A stretch of DNA of 64,000 nucleotides. Source: Caballeronia sp. GAFFF1 (GTDB lineage: Bacteria; Pseudomonadota; Gammaproteobacteria; Burkholderiales; Burkholderiaceae). Below, one piece after another: positions 7,449-14,561 of this stretch. The stretch lies in NCBI RefSeq assembly GCF_023630705.1, contig NZ_JALQEM010000028.1:248001-312000 (forward strand), given 5' to 3'. The stretch's first letter is position 1; the number at the start of each line of letters is the position of its first letter. The notes beneath the pieces are model-generated. The model searched no databases. It was given only the letters and a program-made list of their open reading frames with translations, and was not told the origin of the DNA. The position numbers and the translations under genes were made by a program.

Positions 7449-8621
7449 ATGGATTTTTCGCTTTCGCCGGAGTTGACCGAATTGCAGGCGCGGGTGCGCG
7501 CGTTCATCGCCGATGAAATCGTGCCGATGGAGCGCGATCCGCGCTGCACGCCACACGGGCCGAACGAAGCGTTACGCGCCGAACTGATCGCGAAGGGCCG
7601 CAAGGCGGGCTTGCTGTCGAGCCATATCTCGCCGGAGTTCGGCGGGCTCGGGCTCGGTCATGTCGCGAAGGCGATTCTGTTCGAGGAGGCGGGCTATTCG
7701 CCGCTCGGCCCCGTCGCGCTGAATATCGCCGCGCCCGACGAGGGCAACATGCATTTGCTCGAAGCCATCGCGACGCCCGAGCAGAAGGAACGCTGGCTGC
7801 GTCCGCTCGCGGCGGGCGAGATTCGCTCATGCTTTTGCATGACCGAGCCGTCGCCCGGCGCCGGCGCGGACCCGGCGATGCTTCAAACCACCGCCACGCG
7901 CGACGGCGACGAGTACGTGATTCACGGCCGCAAGTGGTTCATCACGGGCGCGGAGGGCGCGGCAGTCGCGATCATCATGGCGAAGTTCGCGGACGGCCCG
8001 GCCACGATGTTTCTCGCGGACATGTCGAGTCCCGGCATCGTGATCGAACGGTCGATGGATTCGCTCGACACGTGCTTTCCCGGCGGCCACGGCGTCGTGC
8101 GTTTCGACGGCCTGCGCGTGCCGGCGTCGAACGTACTCGGCGAACCGGGCGAAGGCTTCCGTTATGCGCAGGTGCGTTTGTCGCCCGCGCGTCTCACGCA
8201 CTGCATGCGCTGGCTCGGCGCGGCACGGCGCGCGCATGACGTCGCGAGCGACTATGCGCGCCAACGTCAGGCGTTCGGCAAGGCGCTAGGCGAGCACGAA
8301 GGCGTCGGCTTCATGCTGGCGGACAACGAGATGGACCTGCACGTCACGCGGCTCGCCATCTGGCATTGCGCGTGGGTGCTGGATCAGGGCGTGCTCGGCA
8401 AGCACGAGTCGAGCATCGCGAAGGTCGTGTCGTCGGAGGCGCTGTGGCGCGTCGTCGATCGTTGCGTGCAGGTGCTGGGCGGACAGGGTGTCACGCACGA
8501 GACGGTCGTCGCGCGAATCTTCGCGGACATGCGCGCGTTCCGAATCTACGACGGCCCGTCGGAAGTGCATCGCTGGAGCATCGCGCGCCGCATCTTGCGC
8601 GGCCCGAAGCCGGCTGCGTGA
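7449..8621 (+). CDS. Acyl-CoA dehydrogenase (ACAD10/11-like)
   Basis: A 390-residue flavin-dependent acyl-CoA dehydrogenase oxidising acyl-CoA thioesters to enoyl-CoA. The helical N-terminal domain contains GHVAKAILFEEAGYSPLGP; the FAD/substrate middle domain has CFCMTEPSPGAGADP and the KWFITGAEGA block; the C-terminal domain carries YARQRQAFGKALGEHEGV and ends with RIYDGPSEVHRWSIARR. That ending matches the ACAD10/11 branch, whose bacterial members handle branched or hydroxylated acyl chains. An ATG six bases upstream (7443) overlaps the GAGG ribosome site, so 7449 is chosen. It stands alone between the MazG-like gene and a convergent DUF4148 gene. Confidence 0.9.
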   Translation: MDFSLSPELTELQARVRAFIADEIVPMERDPRCTPHGPNEALRAELIAKGRKAGLLSSHISPEFGGLGLGHVAKAILFEEAGYSPLGPVALNIAAPDEGNMHLLEAIATPEQKERWLRPLAAGEIRSCFCMTEPSPGAGADPAMLQTTATRDGDEYVIHGRKWFITGAEGAAVAIIMAKFADGPATMFLADMSSPGIVIERSMDSLDTCFPGGHGVVRFDGLRVPASNVLGEPGEGFRYAQVRLSPARLTHCMRWLGAARRAHDVASDYARQRQAFGKALGEHEGVGFMLADNEMDLHVTRLAIWHCAWVLDQGVLGKHESSIAKVVSSEALWRVVDRCVQVLGGQGVTHETVVARIFADMRAFRIYDGPSEVHRWSIARRILRGPKPAA

Positions 8622-8641
8622 GCGCGATCGCGCGCGCCGTT

Positions 8642-8887
8642 TCAGTGCGTCGCGGGCGGCGCGTCGGCTCGTCGCTGCGCCACGATGCGGCCCGCGCGCA
8701 TGGCATTGTCCGGATAGTTGATCCAGTCGTTCGGATCGTAGCCTGCAGCGACCCACGCGTGCAGGTCGTGACGGACCTGCGCGCGTGTCTTGGGCGCGGA
8801 AGGATTGTCGGCGAGCGGCTGCGCGAATGCAGACGCGGCCCAGCACGCAGCGAGCGCGCCGAGCATGATTCGGGAAGTAGCTTTCAT
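8642..8887 (-). CDS. DUF4148 small secreted protein
   Basis: An 81-residue protein with a clear signal peptide (MKATSRIMLGALAACWAASAFA, cleaved before QPLADN). The rest matches the DUF4148 pattern common in Burkholderia: TRAQVRHDLHAWVAAGYDPN followed by NYPDN and a short alanine/arginine-rich end. These periplasmic proteins are abundant in the genus and have no established role. It starts MKATSRI at 8887 and converges on the acyl-CoA dehydrogenase gene 20 bases away. Confidence 0.85.
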   Translation of the reverse strand: MKATSRIMLGALAACWAASAFAQPLADNPSAPKTRAQVRHDLHAWVAAGYDPNDWINYPDNAMRAGRIVAQRRADAPPATH

Positions 8888-9244
8888 GAGTCCCTCTTGC
8901 GCCGCTGATGACGGCTTACTCATTCTAGGACACAACGCCGCATGTCACCGGCGCGCGCTCAACGTGACAGTCCGATGACACTTGCAGTGAAACGATCGCT
9001 TCTATTCGCCTTCCGTCGATGAGGCGGCGCTTCGCAAAGCGCACGACTGGGGAAAGCCCGTGTTGCAATGCAGCATGTCATTGAGTATGCTGTCTTAAGC
9101 GGGCGCTCACGCCCCTCGTGTTAGTCATGGTGCCCTTGGCAGATTCCGCGTACGGGCAACGCAAAGAGAAGCGCCCGACATCAAGGGCGTTCGTCTAGGC
9201 GAGGCAGCAAGCCTTACGGACGTCAACTTGAAGGAGCCGCATGT
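8888..9244. other. Intergenic region without a convincing gene
   Basis: This 357-base stretch holds the promoter side of the DUF4148 gene on the left and the leader of the 79-residue gene on the right, whose GAAGGAG site is at about 9230-9236. I see no conserved protein frame, terminator or recognisable RNA in it. Confidence 0.5.
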
Positions 9245-9484
9245 ATGGACTTGACCGGATCATCGAAGCCGACGCTGCATATCTTCCATCAGGAAGGCGG
9301 GTGGCATTGGGGCATCACCGTCGAGCGCGCGGCAGGCGGCGGCATGAAGGTGGTCGCCTATAGCGACGAAGGGTTCGATTCCGAAGACGAAGCCCGCGAG
9401 GACGGCGAACACGTGCTGCGCTCGGAAGACTGGCGTTCGCGTCAACGGTTCAGTCGCAGCGAGCGGCGCACCGGCTGCTCCTGA
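9245..9484 (+). CDS. Hypothetical protein, 79 residues
   Basis: A small soluble protein starting MDLTGSSKPTLHIFHQEGGW at 9245 with a GAAGGAG ribosome site eight bases upstream. Residues 10-60 look like a compact beta-rich domain (LHIFHQEGGWHWGITVE, GGMKVVAYSDEGFDSEDEA) and the C terminus is arginine-rich. There is no signal peptide or transmembrane segment. I know similar short proteins only as uncharacterised Burkholderia proteins and cannot give a function. A competing ATG at 9241 is in another frame and opens no conserved protein. Confidence 0.65.
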   Translation: MDLTGSSKPTLHIFHQEGGWHWGITVERAAGGGMKVVAYSDEGFDSEDEAREDGEHVLRSEDWRSRQRFSRSERRTGCS

Positions 9485-9594
9485 AATATCGGCGCGTCAT
9501 TGGCTTCTTCCTCATCTTCCATCGAACGACAAGGCCTCACCGCCTAGCGTCCTAAGAAACGCTAGCTTGTGGCGGCAATCCACTGCCCCGCGTC

Positions 9595-9804
9595 TTATGC
9601 GGACGGCCTTTCGAGCGGCGGCGTGCCCTCGTGAAAGAACTTCCTCAGTTCCGTTCTCAGCTCCGGCGAATCCTCATGCTGATGCATGCTCACCGCATGT
9701 TGCACGGCGGCTTGCATCAATTCGTCTTCGGAGTCGGCGGCGAGTGCGATCGTGCAGTTGCTGTCGCTCGAGCACTCGCGGCAATCGATGTACATGCGTG
9801 TCAT
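9595..9804 (-). CDS. DUF1059 family small protein
   Basis: A 69-residue protein starting MTRMYIDCRECSSDSNCTIA. The pattern of an N-terminal cysteine-containing strand, an acidic DSEDELMQAAVQHAVSMHQHE helix and a short amphipathic end matches DUF1059, where conserved cysteines and histidines suggest metal binding. Here three cysteines (residues 8, 11 and 17) and three histidines are present. Cytoplasmic; no function is established. It is transcribed leftward from a short gap shared with the divergent DUF3293 gene. Confidence 0.75.
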   Translation of the reverse strand: MTRMYIDCRECSSDSNCTIALAADSEDELMQAAVQHAVSMHQHEDSPELRTELRKFFHEGTPPLERPSA

Positions 9805-9899
9805 GGCGTCCTCCTGGCATGAAGGCGCTGACTTCAGTATAGGCGGTCGTTTCGGCTGCGATGACGATTTGCGCGCGCCTTTGCAGTCGCGTAACGTTC

Positions 9900-10340
9900 A
9901 TGCTCATGAACGGTCCTTCGATTCCCGACGCAACGCTTGCAGCGTACCGCGCCGCCGTCTACCGGATACACGGCGAGCCGCCCATCGATATGATGATCGG
10001 CGCGAAGAACGCGTCCGTCGCCGCGCTGCTGGCCCGTCACGGCGTGGCGAGCGCAGTATTCGTGACTGCGTTCAATCCCTTTGGCTGCGAACTGAGCGCC
10101 GAGCAGAACGCCGCGAGACAGCGGACGCTTGAGGCGCAGATCGCGCAAGCCGGGTGGATAGCGCTATCCGGCGAAGGCATGGATCCGAACAACGTATGGA
10201 GCGCCGAAGCGAGTCTGTTCGTGCTCGGCGCGACCTTGCTCGACGCCGACGAGCTCATGCTTGCGTATGAGCAGAACGCCGTCGTGGTCGTGCGGGGTGA
10301 TGGCTTGCCGCGATTACGCCTGCATCCGCGATACCGGTAA
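9900..10340 (+). CDS. DUF3293 domain protein
   Basis: A protein of about 146 residues whose core matches DUF3293: an N-terminal helix with ATLAAYRAAVYRIH, then FVTAFNPFGCELSAEQNAARQ, a glycine-bearing LSGEGMDPNNVWSAEASLFV and a C-terminal strand VVVVRGDGLPRLRL. The function is unknown; members are small cytoplasmic proteins of proteobacteria. The start is uncertain. An in-frame ATG at 9861 is possible, but ATGs at 9900 and 9906 fit the domain boundary better and no strong ribosome site separates them. Downstream begins the gene-poor region. Confidence 0.65.
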   Translation: MLMNGPSIPDATLAAYRAAVYRIHGEPPIDMMIGAKNASVAALLARHGVASAVFVTAFNPFGCELSAEQNAARQRTLEAQIAQAGWIALSGEGMDPNNVWSAEASLFVLGATLLDADELMLAYEQNAVVVVRGDGLPRLRLHPRYR

Positions 10341-11516
10341 CTCGATCAGCGCTTTCATGCCGCTCGACCTTGTGCAGAGCACGTGCGACGTCCGCCGTTC
10401 TGGCAGGCATGAACGGCCTCTTGTTCGCGCTCTCGCAAATCGCGCGATGGCTGATGCCGGGCGGGTCGCTCGCCCTTGACGCGATATTCGCGACCGAACG
10501 TAATATCTGCTGCTTTCCAAAAGGCGCGGTGTTGTCGCCTGCGGATGGCAGGGCTGCGGGTTGATACCAAAGACGACAAAGACACCGACCCGCATTGAAC
10601 CGACGGGCTCGTCCCTCGGCTGTGCGTCGCTCAACGCCGACTGGGATGCATTCGGGCGATGCGTGTCCGTCAACGGACAGCGCTCGGCGAAGGTCGTGAC
10701 CAGCGGACTCGCACGCCGACGCGGGGCTAATTGCCGCTATGCGGGCATGTTAGGCATGCGTTCCATCGGCAACGCGACGTCGGCCGGGGCAACGACCGAT
10801 ATCCGCCGCTCGCTCGAGGCATCTCCAACAGCGATTCCGGAAAGGGCACGCGGTGGCGGAGTCCGTGGCTGCGCAACTATCTAAGCACGAATGCGCCGCG
10901 CCACAATGCGCAGAGTAGTCCGGACTGCGAATGATGTCGTCATCGCGATGGCGACGGATGCGGCCGGCGCGCTGCTCACCAGAGACAATAACTCGGCGGC
11001 ACGACAATGCAACGGGCGCTGCTGACCGGCACGTCGGCCTGATGATGCGGCTCGTCGGCGAGGTCGCGCCCTACGACCACGGGCCGGGCGCGAACCGCTT
11101 CTTGGAGCGCTTGTGCGAGCGTGTGGAGCGGGCAGCACGATTGCGTACTCGCCAAGGTCGCGCGAAGCAAACGCATATTACGGCATGCCGCTCACATTGT
11201 TCGCGTTGGCCGCCTGCATCTTCGCTTATGTCGGTCACGCGCTGAGTGTTGCAGGCAGGCACGTCAACGACATCCAGCTTCGCGAGCGCGCGGTAGCACC
11301 AACGCACCATGACCAGTTGCCTTGACGCGACTAAGCGCGGTTTAGCGATACATCCACGTTTAAGCCTGCGAAAGACTGCACGTGAGTGAACGGTAGCAGC
11401 GCGAGCGAATTCGGATTACTCCCATATTCCCCAATGCTGATCGAGGAAACACTCACGGGCTGTTCGCGGGTTGCCCTTAGCGTCTCCCGCGCCGTAAAAA
11501 AACGAAGCATCGAAGA
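10341..11516. other. Gene-poor stretch, possibly decayed coding DNA
   Basis: Nearly 1.2 kb without a protein I can support. Open frames here are short, overlap on both strands and have arginine- and serine-rich compositions typical of GC-rich noise. One plus-strand frame (11113-11325) contains a hydrophobic run (LTLFALAACIFAYVGHAL) that may be the remains of a membrane protein, but its upstream part is in other frames. With the broken exoprotein genes that follow, this looks like a decaying accessory segment. Confidence 0.45.
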
Positions 11517-12158
11517 ATGAATAACGGGATTTACAAGCTGGTCTTCAGCCGCGTACGGCACATGATGGTGGCAGTTGCGGATTTCGCCACGGGGCAAGGC
11601 GCGCAAGGCGGCCGCGCAACGCATCCCGCGTCGGTTGCATCGATTCTAAACATGGGTCTGCGCCTTCCCATGCGTGCGGTGGCATTCGCCGCGATGCTCA
11701 TGCTTGGTACCGCTGCCCCTCTTTCGCATGCGCAGATCGTCGCAGCACCCGGGTCCGCTGCGCAGGTCATCCAGACGCAGAATGGACTTCAGCAAGTCAA
11801 CATCGCCAAGCCGTCTGCTGCCGGCGTCTCCCTCAACAAATATTCACAATTCGACGTGCCCGGAAAGGGCGCGATTCTCAATAACTCGCCCACGCTCGTC
11901 CAGACGCAGCAGGCGGGTTACATCAATGGCAACCCGAATCTCTCGCCGGGACAATCGGCGGGGATCATCGTCAACCAGGTGTTGAGCAATTCGCCTTCGC
12001 AACTGAACGGCTTTCTGGAAGTGGCCGGGCAGCGCGCGGAAGTCGTGGTTGCCAATCCGAATGGCCTGGTGGTGAACGGCGGCGGCTTCATTAACACATC
12101 ACGCGCGATTCTGACGACCGGCACGCCGAACTTCGGCGCGAATGGCAACCGTTGCTAA
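11517..12158 (+). pseudogene. Truncated TpsA/CdiA (BcpA-like) exoprotein, N-terminal TPS domain
   Basis: A 213-residue N-terminal remnant of a very large two-partner-secretion exoprotein. It opens with an extended signal peptide region, MNNGIYKLVFSRVRHMMVAV, then a second hydrophobic core ending LSHAQ. The TPS domain follows with the QIVAAPGSAAQV start, VNIAKPSAAGVSLNKYSQFDV, and the signature VVVANPNGLVVNGGGFINTSRAILTTG. Intact relatives of the FHA/CdiA type run to thousands of residues. Here homology stops after NFGANGN and the frame ends two codons later. The matching C-terminal piece lies about 0.9 kb downstream. If expressed, the stump could still be secreted through the TpsB encoded at 14562. 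Confidence 0.88.
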
Positions 12159-12436
12159 TACGCGCTATGTCTTGCGCCCCCGGCCCGAGTGTGTGCTTCG
12201 CAAGGTAAGCACAGTGGCCGCGTCGCGGCCAAGAACAAGAAGAACGAGAAAGACATAGTCAGCGCGCTGCGCGCGAACATGCACGGCCCCGCCCACCCGG
12301 TGCGTCTGCTGCGCTCGGGCTTCAGCCCTGCGGGCTTGCGCTCCGTGCTCGCAGCCGCCCCTCCCGTCGGCCCCAAGGGGCTCCCCAATGTGCGCCGCTG
12401 CGCGGCGAAATCAACGACGACGAAAAGGCGCGGTTT

Positions 12437-12478
12437 GGCATGCGGTGCAAGCGGAAAACCCGTCTTGCACCGCATGTC
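12437..12478. repeat. Strong palindrome (hairpin)
   Basis: ATGCGGTGCAAG (12440-12451) is an exact inverted repeat of CTTGCACCGCAT (12464-12475). The stem can extend outward with C-G, G-T and G-C pairs, and inward with CGG/CCG, leaving a small A-rich loop. There is no T tract, so it is not a standard terminator. Its role is unknown. Confidence 0.75.
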
Positions 12479-12558
12479 CGAGCGTCTCACAACCGATCGC
12501 CGTCAAGGACAAGCCCTTCGGGCGCTGCGCGGCCTTGACGGATTTGAGCGTTGCGGAG

Positions 12559-12775
12559 CATCCGCGAAATCCGGTAGCGGCATCCCGCAAATCCGGTAAG
12601 CCTGAAGCGTACCTCGCGCCCTAGGTCGCTGAAGGGGAACGGTGCGTGATGGGCGAAGTTGAGCGAACTTGCGATGCAGGCCAGATGTGCGCGAATGACG
12701 ATAACCCGAAAAACATCCGCGAAATCCGTTATCCGCATCCTGCAAATCCGGTAGAGCATCCGCGAAATCCGGTTG
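12559..12775. repeat. Degenerate 18-bp repeat with 22-bp period (five copies)
   Basis: Five copies approximate CATCCGCGAAATCCGGTA: 12559-12576, 12581-12598, 12714-12731, 12736-12753 and 12758-12775. Within each cluster the starts are exactly 22 bp apart, and the two clusters are offset by 133 bp, close to six periods. Copies alternate between CGCGAAAT and C(C/T)GCAAAT centres. A 22-bp period is not a codon multiple, so this is not a protein repeat. Confidence 0.8.
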
Positions 12776-13055
12776 CCAAGGGTTGCGCGAGCGTGATGGG
12801 TCGGAGCGCAGCAGCCGAGTTCCGCCGCGTTTGCCGTCGCGCTGCGCGCGCCGTCAAACACGGCGGTCATAAGATGCTTGGTTATCCAACATAAATTGAC
12901 ATGAACCGAAGGCGGCCTCTGGCAAACTTGCGCCTTCGGGCCAAAAGTCGCGTCGGGGCAGAAAGTTGCTGGCAAGCAGGGTCGTCGGAGAAAACCGGGT
13001 CGCAAGTCGTTGGCGCATCAGGAAAAAACCGTGCTCGCCAACGCAGCGCGCCTCG

Positions 13056-13815
13056 GGGTTGCCTGATCTTTATAACCGGCAGTTGCATCCGCGAGAAAAA
13101 ACGCTTGCGAAGCAGTTGGCAGAGAAGAGCGGCGGGAAGTACACCGAGCAGCAAATCGAAGATCAGATGCGGCTAATGGGCGGATCGTTTGATGGCGGTC
13201 GTGAATCGGGCGCTGCTGCTACGCTGATTGGGCAGATGCCGAGCGATTCAGGTGCACAGTGGCAATACGCTGGCAAGACGGATGATGGAAAGCCGATCCT
13301 GACGCAGATCATGCCGCAGGCTAATGCGGAGCTGCAAAACTACATCGTGGCGAGCGCTGGATCTGTGCCCGCCGGTGACGTGCCGAACATTGTGTATGAC
13401 CCGATCGGCAAGAAGGGATTCAGTGTCGATTTAACGGGACCGTTCACGAAGCTTGATAAGTCGGACGCGGATTACATGCGTAATACGGTTGCAGACGTTT
13501 CGTCGGCAGTGTTTACGAACGCGGGGCGCATCGGTGCCGCGGCAGGAACCGCCGCGTGTTGCCGACACCCTATGCGCCGGTTTATGAGGCAATCGCCTTT
13601 GGATCGACCATCACGGGCCGGGCTGCAGATTTCGTTGGTCAAATGGCGAAACCCGATCCGGGGGTTTATGTGGCTGGCGGTATTGTAGACCTAACCCTTG
13701 GAGGCGTGGCAAACAAGTACCCGCTAGCAGGAACCGCGGTAGCCGGATCAAGAACACTACTACTTTCAACGACGTCAGCAGGAAGCTCAACAGTGGAGCG
13801 CAGAACAGAAAATGA
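13056..13815 (+). pseudogene. Frameshifted CdiA/BcpA C-terminal fragment
   Basis: This is the C-terminal end of the exoprotein, broken into three frames. The first part carries DLYNRQLHPREKTLAKQLAE, a segment I associate with Burkholderia CDI-type exoproteins close to the toxin. Near 13550 it shifts to a second frame with VLPTPYAPVYEAIAFGSTITGRAADFVGQM. Near 13745 it shifts again to a third frame reading IKNTTTFNDVSRKLNSGAQN and ending at TGA 13813-13815. That stop overlaps the ATG of the candidate immunity gene, as expected for translationally coupled toxin and immunity genes. At least two frameshifts mean no functional toxin is made from this copy unless sequencing errors are present. Confidence 0.75.
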
Positions 13816-14060
13816 TGTTCATCCGAGATGGAAACTTTGCCCCATGGTTTCGCATTCTGTTGTGGGCGGCGGGCATAGCAGTTGCCGCCGGCTCATACTT
13901 CCTCCTATCTGGACTGGCAATGTTCGCGGGTGCTGTCGTTGGGATGCTTATTCTGGCAACAGGAACGTACGCAGAGCGCGCTAACATGCTGCACTTAAAA
14001 CCCTTCGACAACAGCTATAAGAAAGCCCGCAAGAGTTACGAAGAGAAGGACGACGAATAA
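13812..14060 (+). CDS. Candidate CDI immunity protein, small membrane protein
   Basis: An 82-residue protein starting MMFIRDGNFAPWF with two adjacent hydrophobic segments (about residues 13-32 and 34-51) and a basic/acidic cytoplasmic tail, LHLKPFDNSYKKARKSYEEK. Its ATG overlaps the TGA of the upstream exoprotein end (ATGATG/TGA), so it was translationally coupled to it; a second ATG follows at 13815. Position directly after a CdiA-type C terminus is the classical place for the cognate immunity gene, hence the inference. Two membrane segments would suit protection against a membrane-active toxin. Unlike its surroundings it is intact, so it may still protect against sibling cells that kept the toxin. 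Confidence 0.6.
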   Translation: MMFIRDGNFAPWFRILLWAAGIAVAAGSYFLLSGLAMFAGAVVGMLILATGTYAERANMLHLKPFDNSYKKARKSYEEKDDE

Positions 14061-14078
14061 ATATTAGAGGGGAAAGCG

Positions 14079-14336
14079 ATGAAAATGCAGTTCATGAAGG
14101 ACGGAAACTTCGCGGGGTGCGGGCGGACTGGTTTGCTTGTTGTCGGGCTTCAAATTATGTATGTTGCGCACAAGTATGTACCGCCTCCGCCATTTTGAAG
14201 GTTTCTGCTGTTACTTAGGCTGGGAATCGCTGCTGTTGGCAGGTATGCAAGCAGAGCGGACATGTTGAGGATCAAGCCTTTCGACAAGAGTTACAAAAAG
14301 GCGCGTAAGAGCTACCAAGAGAAGGACGACGAGTAA
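14079..14336 (+). pseudogene. Degenerate second copy of the candidate immunity gene
   Basis: A single frame from ATG 14079 (GGGGAAAG ribosome site) to TAA 14334 parallels the preceding 82-residue protein. The start MKMQFMKDGNF matches MMFIRDGNF, and the end MLRIKPFDKSYKKARKSYQE matches MLHLKPFDNSYKKARKSYEE. An in-frame TGA at 14196-14198 splits it, and the membrane-spanning middle has diverged. It is a tandem duplicate in decay. Multiple immunity copies behind a toxin gene are a known outcome of CDI module shuffling. Confidence 0.8.
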
Positions 14337-14354
14337 GACAAGTGCTGAAAGAGA

Positions 14355-14380
14355 AAACCCAGCCAGCGCCGGGTTTATTG
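14355..14380 (+). terminator. Weak terminator-like hairpin
   Basis: AAACCC (14355-14360) pairs with GGGTTT (14371-14376), followed by ATTGTGTTT. The short stem and broken T run make it a marginal terminator between the immunity copies and the TpsB gene. Confidence 0.3.
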
Positions 14381-14561
14381 TGTTTGGAGTCGTTCAAGCG
14401 GGCTTGATCACGACGAAGCCACCGGCCGGCGAGCCTGATCTATGGATCGAGCGGTCGCGGTGTCTTGTGCGGCCGCAGTGATAAGGCCGTTGGAGTTTGA
14501 CCTTCCGAATCGCATCGCAAGTCGAGCGGCTGTCTTTTTATCGAAATTTAGAAGCAACTTC

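Larger units (their letters stand above)
12159..13055. other. Non-coding insert between the two exoprotein fragments
   Basis: About 0.9 kb replacing what should be several kilobases of exoprotein repeats. Frames exist on both strands but none resembles a known family or the expected haemagglutinin repeats. The segment carries a strong palindrome (12437-12478) and a 22-bp-period repeat (12559-12775), listed separately. No transposase frame or insertion-sequence ends are visible. Confidence 0.5.

Noticed and set aside
12155..12599. Open frames on both strands in the exoprotein gap (111 and 136 codons)
   Set aside because: Neither has a family motif or ribosome site, and they overlap each other. 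The DNA looks like repeat-bearing non-coding sequence.
12559..12775. CRISPR array
   Set aside because: Only five degenerate copies with 4-base gaps and one 115-base gap; no spacers of normal length and no cas genes.
13056..13815. Programmed frameshifting in the exoprotein C terminus
   Set aside because: Two shifts within 200 bases without slippery sequences or stimulatory structures, in a gene already truncated, are better explained by decay.
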